Assembly: GCA_029204225.1 (NCBI GenBank)
Contig: CM055113.1
Location: 22,701,605 to 22,765,604 of the forward strand
Origin: Diphasiastrum complanatum
Taxonomy: Eukaryota > Streptophyta > Lycopodiopsida > Lycopodiales > Lycopodiaceae
Reading direction: 5' to 3'
DNA length: 64,000 bases
Below, piece by piece: positions 58,681-64,000 of the stretch. Positions within the stretch are counted from its first letter, which is position 1. Each line of letters begins with the position of its first letter. A program made the position numbers and the translations under genes. The notes below the pieces were generated by a model. It saw only the letters and a list, made by a program, of their open reading frames with translations. It did not search any database and was not told where the DNA came from.

Positions 58681-60826
58681 GTGCTCGTATCTCCAATTTA
58701 CAACTCCAATAATGATGTTTCCATTCACAAATTCAGTGATCTTTTCAAAATTTAATAAAGTATTTATCAACTTATATCATCAATGATTGGTGATGTTTTC
58801 AAGATCAGAAATTAAATCTTTACAATTGGAATTCACAATAGTAGAATATTTGAAATATTAACATTATTTGTGATGAATGTAGCCACATATTTCATAAGTC
58901 AATATTCATGCGATTTTATGATTGAATAATCATAACCTTAGTATAAGTATCTACGAACATAGTCATGAATGTCACAATTCAAAAATTCACCACAACTAGA
59001 TATTCAATTTTAGGATATGATGAACATAGTCACATATTTCATAAATTAAAAATTCATGATTTTATGACTCAATATTCATAATTTCAGTATAAGTATCTAC
59101 GAACTTAGTCATGAATGTCACAATTTTTTTTCCCCACAATTAGATATTCAGTTTTAGGATATGCACACTTTTCATGATTTCACAATGTCTTGTCACAATC
59201 ATGACAAAATGGTCGCTAAATATGCGTCACGTAACATTTGAGATGCATCTCTGAAATTTGCACCAACTTCTCATCCATTAAGTTACACATTTTGTTTATC
59301 TTCTAGAAAAGAATTAGTAACATAATAAATAATTGATAAAATAAAGTTTTCAAGAACATGAAATTATTGGATGACCCATAACCTTCTATTAATTGGAATA
59401 AATAGTTTCTTACTTTTGAAAAGCAGGGTCATAAAACACTTCAGTTTACAATAGCCCCATATCATACTTTGTTATTTTTGTGCATGACAAATGTGACGCT
59501 CATAACAAACTCAGGGTTATCCACATCATTAGCTTTTTACATCAATAAATAAAAAATCTAATCACCAGTGTCAACGTAATGAATAACACCATTGTACATG
59601 TATTGAGTATTTTACCCTATCAAAATCTTCCATTGTTTCTTTCCTATCTACCTTATATATGGGAGTAGGAGAGCTATACTTATGTTTTCTTTACAGGTTC
59701 ACATACTAGACATTCTCATGTTGTCTTGTTAGATTCCACTATCAAGCTCTTTCGAGATAAAGTAACATGTTTTCATGAATAGAACACAAACTAGAATATA
59801 TGCACATTCTAAAAAACAATATCTTTAACTATAATTAGAATAAAAAAGTATTCTACAAGGTTATAGATTTTGATGTAAGATACACACATCTCAAACCAAT
59901 TTTGTGATCAAGAAGCTATTGTAAAATGAAGAGTGTGAAAATACTTGAGATGAGATCTAGACCATTAATTCTATTATTCTTTTCATATATGAAAGTGAAA
60001 GTAAATAATTGAAGGGATTCAAAATGAAGAGGATAAATTCTATCAAAATCCTTGAGACTAGAGCTAGACCAACTATTATTAACTCTTGTCTAGCTCCAAA
60101 TCTCTCACTAAGAAAATGAGGCAAGATATTTTAAAAAATGCAATAAGCCATTTACAATAGGCATGTTCAAAACTTTACAATCTTTTTACAAATGTTTTGT
60201 CTAGGAATGTACTTTTTTTGCCCAATCAAGTCATAATTAATAATATTATGTATTCAGAATGTATTTACATGCCACTCTCTCCACTTGGTCATTTTTTCTT
60301 TAAAAATTTCAAGACAACTTATTGGTATTCTTCAATAAATCAACTTTTAAGTCTTCAATATGTATTTGTCGATGTCAAATTTTGAAAACTCACTAGATAG
60401 TTTAATTGATCAACCAATAAGTCAACAAAATTTTTCCATAATTTTCAACATCAATAAAGACACTAATGATGCGAAAGATTATTTCAGTAGACATTGATAT
60501 TGACAAAGAGGTTGACAATACATGATGCACCAGATTCAATATACTCATTTATCATCTTTCAATTTGTGGTGCATCTTACTATTGCATTGCAACAAGTTCT
60601 TCACTTTTATCCACTATTTCACGTTGTTGAATATTTAAAATGCATCCTAATCCTAATGCGTTAATTGAAGCAATTTATTTACTACACTTAGATTTTCTAT
60701 TGCAAAAAGACCATGCTCTTTATAGTTAAATTGGGGATATGACAAACTTGACATTAATTTCAGACGATTTGTTTTTCTCAAAGTTTCCTTGAGATGGAAA
60801 TTTTTAGAGTACTTTAAGGAATACAT
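58681..60826. other. Very AT-rich spacer, no gene seen
   Basis: A short diverged repeat is visible: ATATTCATGATTTTATGA-like and TAAGTATCTACGAAC(A/T)TAGT stretches occur near 58905-58970 and again near 59050-59115. No coding region is supported. Confidence 0.5.
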
Positions 60827-61003
60827 GAGTATTAATTTCATCACCCTAGAAGGGATGACATTGGAGTATTAATTTCATCACTCTAGAAGGGATGACATTG
60901 GAGTATTAATTTCATCACTCTAGAAGGGATGACATTGGAAATAAAAATCATCAAGGGATGACATTGCAGTATTAATTTCATCACTTTAGAAGGGATGACT
61001 TTG
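60827..61003 (+). repeat. Minisatellite, 37-bp unit, about five copies
   Basis: Units start GAGTATTAATTTCATCAC and end AGAAGGGATGACATTG. The first three are nearly identical, the fourth is shortened, and the fifth has two changes. It is not coding. Confidence 0.95.
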
Positions 61004-61093
61004 GAATATGTACATATGTTTGTCATAAGATGAATTCATGAGACTAGCATACGTCAAAGTTGATATCTTCTTTGAAAATCTTATCAAGATATT

Positions 61094-61124
61094 TTTGAGG
61101 GAGAAGAGGAAAAAATACTCTAAG
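61094..61124 (+). promoter_or_regulatory. Polypurine-tract-like run upstream of an LTR
   Basis: TTGAGGGAGAAGAGGAAAAA lies about ten bases before the LTR start TGTCGCG at 61125. A polypurine tract normally precedes a 3' LTR, whereas this LTR is followed by a PBS and gag. Confidence 0.5.
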
Positions 61125-61916
61125 TGTCGCGACAGTCTGCAGAAATGAAAATGTTTTCAACAGCTTCGGCTTTTTCGCATTTCCCGAAAATGCGACATTT
61201 GCATAGTTCAAAAGTTTAATTTGTGCAGTTCAAAAAGTTTAACTGTTTCTTAACACCTTTGGCTTTTTCACATTTTCTCCAAAAATGCAAAGAGAGAGAA
61301 AAATTCCAAAGGCCATCTATTTTCATAAGTTAAACTGTTTCAAGGGCACCTTCGTCTTTTTAAAGGCACCTTCGGCTTTTCGCAATCCCGAAGAGAGAGA
61401 AAATGTCGAAGGTCGTCTATTTTGAACGAGGAACGTTTCCAATCACTTTCCGAAATTTGTGAAGTGAGAGAAAACCACTTCACGTAAAATGTGAAGTGAG
61501 AGAATTTGCGACGTCCTCGTCCACATCAACGATGCTAAATTATTGACCGTATACACTATGTACAGTTGTCACAAAAGCCATATACTTCCAAGTACAACGG
61601 CTTTCCTAATTAGGTGACAAGCATTGAATGTAATTAATACACGGAGGAAATCTATAAATAGATCATCCGAGCACAGATTAGTGGTTGTTCCGTCCATGAG
61701 ACACATTATTTGAGCATCCCAATTACGCCATCATTTTTGGTTGTAATTACTATTTTGTATTGTGCTTCAGTGTAATATAATAGCAGCTTGCTCTTATATG
61801 TGTACCATTTAGCATAAGCTATCTATTAGACCGTTTTGCATTTAGCAGCTGATTAGAACGGGAGAGCTGTTCCACAATATTCTTGCTCACGTTCTTCTAT
61901 CTCCCTTGCCCCATCA
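61125..61916 (+). repeat. 5' LTR of copia E
   Basis: The end CCCCATCA at 61916 followed by a PBS fixes the right edge. The left edge (TGTCGCGACAGTC) is inferred from the preceding purine run. The interior has repeated CTTCGGCTTTTTCGCA-like motifs at 61160-61385, TATAAATAG at about 61653 as a possible TATA box, and GTGTAATATAATAG. The length would be 792 bp. Confidence 0.6.
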
Positions 61917-61919
61917 GAT

Positions 61920-61931
61920 TGGTATCAAAGA
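61920..61931 (+). promoter_or_regulatory. tRNA-Met primer-binding site of copia E, slightly degenerate
   Basis: TGGTATCAAAGA matches TGGTATCAGAGC except at two positions. It lies three bases after the LTR end, with the same GAT/AGG-type spacer as in the A family. Confidence 0.8.
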
Positions 61932-61983
61932 CTAGCTCAGATAAACTGAGAGATTAAGTTTGTTTTATTTGTATACTGTTATC

Positions 61984-62772
61984 ATGTCTCATATAGGTAG
62001 CTCTTCATCTTCATCACTCAATGAAGCTAGAGTCATTGACAAGCTCAATGGTTCTAACTTCTACATTTGGAAGTATCTTTGGGATGTAGTAGAAGGTGCA
62101 AACTTGAAACCAGAAGATGGTGATCAAGGAAAGGCCTGGAGGATCAAAGATGAGAAGGCCCTAGCATGTATCACACTCAATCTGGCTGACTCCCAAATAT
62201 CTCATGTTACCACCACGTGCAAAACCTCTAAGGAAGCACTGGACTTGTTATGAAGTCTTTATGAGACTCATGATGTGACCACGAGATTACATCTTAGAAG
62301 GAAGTTCTTTACTCTTAGCATGTCTGATTCTACTGCCATCACTTCTCACATGAACAACTTCAAGTCCCTATTAGATCATTTATCAACTGTAGGATGTTCT
62401 ATTCAAGATGATGATGTCGTTATGACCTTGCTTTTTTCTCTTCCAAAGTCCTATGAGCACTTTGTGGTGATGATCTCCACACAACCGGACCTCACTCTTC
62501 AAAAGGTGATCGGTCATCTTCTTCAAAAAGAAACGTGGAGAAAGACTAGCAGCCTGTCCATCAAAGACAAATCTCTGGCTCTGTACACCAAGAAGAAAGA
62601 CTATTCCAAGGGCAAGAATCAAGTGCAGGAGCAACAACAGAAGCCTCACACTCAAGGTGAGCATGGTGGATCGAGTAAGAAGATTTTTTGCAGATATTGC
62701 AAAAGAGCTAATCACGACATCGAGGAGTGTCGCATCAGGATCTACAACGAGGCAAAGAAGCAACAACAATAG
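61984..62772 (+). pseudogene. Copia E gag, two in-frame stops
   Basis: ATG at 61984 opens MSHIGSSSSSSLNEARVIDK, then LNGSNFYIWK. A TGA at 62251 interrupts it. LHLRRKFFTLSMSDSTAITS, LFSLPKSYEHFVVMI and a Lys/Gln-rich linker follow. The zinc knuckle CRYCKRANHDIEEC (62689-62730) is a complete CCHC, the only intact one in the window. A TAG at 62770 lies in the Gln-rich spacer before protease. About 260 residues is usual for this family. The short deletion after IWKY removes the KMKMMLMDRDL-type helix seen in A2. Confidence 0.9.
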
Positions 62773-63261
62773 CAACAGCTAGACTCCTCCAACACGGCAA
62801 AATTCAAGGAGTCAGATACACACTTATTAATGGCTTACAACAGCAGCAAAGACTGTGATAGTTGGTACCTGGACAACGACGCTACCCAACACATGACCTC
62901 TTGCAAGGAATGGTTTACAGAGTACGCAACTTACAGCAGAGACCAATTTATCTACCTCGAAAATTCTAGCACCATACACGTGGAAGGCAAAGGAGAAGTG
63001 AAGATCAACTTCAACAATGATCTATCCATTTGTGTTCCTAACATCCTTCATGTTCCTCAGTTGTCAAAGAACCTGTTATCAATCTCTAAGATAACTGATG
63101 AGGGCTACATTGTTACTTTCTCATCTGAGCAGTGTACAATACTCGAGAAAAATACTACTCTGACTACATGCACAAGAGTCGGAAATCTTTACGCACTCTC
63201 TAATTCAGTTGCATTAGCTAGTATCTCTAATGAAAATGTAAACGATAGTGATGTTCTGTAG
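62773..63261 (+). pseudogene. Copia E protease region
   Basis: DSWYLDNDATQHMTS at about 62857-62901 aligns with the D-S-G-A active site but reads D-N-D-A, so the essential Gly is lost. VPNILHVPQLSKNLLSISKI and VGNLYALSNS follow. A TAG at 63259 replaces a Trp codon (TGG) in the GAG_pre-integrase motif LWH.RFGH. Confidence 0.85.
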
Positions 63262-64000
63262 CATAGTCGATTTGGACACGTGAATACAAGATCACTTTCT
63301 TATATGCGTTGTAATAATTTAGTTGATGGTTTGAATTTTTTGTCTTCATTAGATAGGAAATCTTTCTTTTGTGAATCATGCAATCTATTTTATCACTTTT
63401 ATAGATGATTACTCTAGATGGTCTACAACCGTGTTCATTAAGCACAAATATGAAGCCTTTGAATGCTTCAAGAGATTCAAGACCATGGATGAGACACAAA
63501 CATCTAGGAAAGTGAAAGCACTCCAAATTGATGATGGCGACGAATACATCTCCAATGAGATGTCCGACTACATGGCTAAACATGGTATTAGAAGATAGTT
63601 CACCACTTCCTATTCACCTCAACAGAACGTGATTGCATAAAGGAAGAATCGAACTCTTCTCAACTCAGCCAGATCCATGCTACATCAAGCACACCTACCT
63701 GCAAAGTTTTGGGCAAAAGCCATTGCCACGGCCTGTTACGTGTAGAACAGATCCAGCACCAAAGCCGTCAACAACAAGACTTCTCATGAAGTTTGGCATG
63801 GGCACAAGTCTATTGTCAACTATTTAAAAATCTTTGGTTGTATATGTTTTGTTCACATTCCTAAATAGCTTAGGAAGAAGCTGGATCATAGGACAAATAT
63901 ATGTATTTTCATTGACTCTCCTGATGAACATAAAGCTTATAAAGTTTATGATCCATCCACCAATGTAGTATTTGTCTCTAGAGATGTAGTATTTCAAGAG
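63262..64000 (+). pseudogene. Copia E integrase, internally deleted and truncated by the edge
   Basis: RFGHVNTRSLSYMRCNNLVD and RKSFFCESC precede a deletion near 63382 that removes the second Cys pair (the GKH...F region). FITFIDDYSRW (first Asp) and ALQIDDGDEYISNE (second Asp) follow in another frame. The Glu of the triad is lost: VIA-stop-RKN at about 63631-63645. Later stops lie near 63596, 63744 and 63867. LKIFGCICFVHIPK and FVSRDVVFQE reach the window end. Confidence 0.85.

Larger units (their letters stand above)
61932..64000 (+). mobile_element. Copia element E internal region, cut by the window edge
   Basis: Leader, gag, protease and integrase of the A-type copia family are present; RT and the 3' LTR would lie beyond 64000. 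It is the best preserved copy of the family in the window: gag to mid-integrase stays in one frame over 1278 bases with only three stops. Confidence 0.9.

Overview
The window is nuclear DNA of a land plant. The evidence is a dense layer of Ty1/copia elements primed by the initiator Met-tRNA (TGGTATCAGAGC next to LTR ends), Ty3/gypsy pol with a plant-type RNase H, GT-AG introns, a CT-rich 5' leader and long AT-rich spacers. I cannot name the species. The loose, repeat-rich layout and a gene resembling animal C18orf63 would suit a spore-bearing plant or a gymnosperm, but that is inference.

Layout. 1-4112: decayed Ty3/gypsy element on the minus strand (protease, start of RT, a deletion, end of integrase, then an RNase H) with an intact 342-codon ORF downstream of pol. 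4115-10637: three degenerate pieces of one copia family on the plus strand (A1, A2 and a third LTR end). 10638-12413: GC-rich spacer. 12414-17310: a small three-exon plus-strand gene whose first intron carries a 1163-bp hAT-type element (14003-15165) with an exact 8-bp target duplication. 17311-21609: spacer with a CT/CA microsatellite and a short AT-hook ORF. 21610-22450: last exons of a minus-strand gene ending in a SAP domain. 22874-29364: nearly complete copia element B with two LTRs, PBS, PPT and target duplication. 29370-34290: LTR/PBS remains, a B-like fragment and several two-copy tandem duplications. 35046-38481: multi-exon minus-strand gene collinear with the animal C18orf63 family. 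38950-39480: fold-back repeats. 41950-50250: a dismembered minus-strand coding relic split by copia element C (42604-47221). 50387-53997: tandem and inverted repeats plus unassigned ORFs. 57283-58680: copia relic on the minus strand. 60827-61003: minisatellite. 61125-64000: copia element E, running off the right edge.

Host genes supported by splice-site and frame logic are the 12.4-17.3 kb gene, the SAP gene and the C18orf63-like gene. Almost everything else recognisable is transposon-derived. The most unusual findings are the C18orf63-like gene, an exact 30-bp triplication of the primer-binding site in element C (echoed as a 26-bp duplication on the other strand at 47.3 kb), and a gypsy relic with RNase H downstream of integrase. 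I saw no tRNA, rRNA, CRISPR array or bacterial-type operon.
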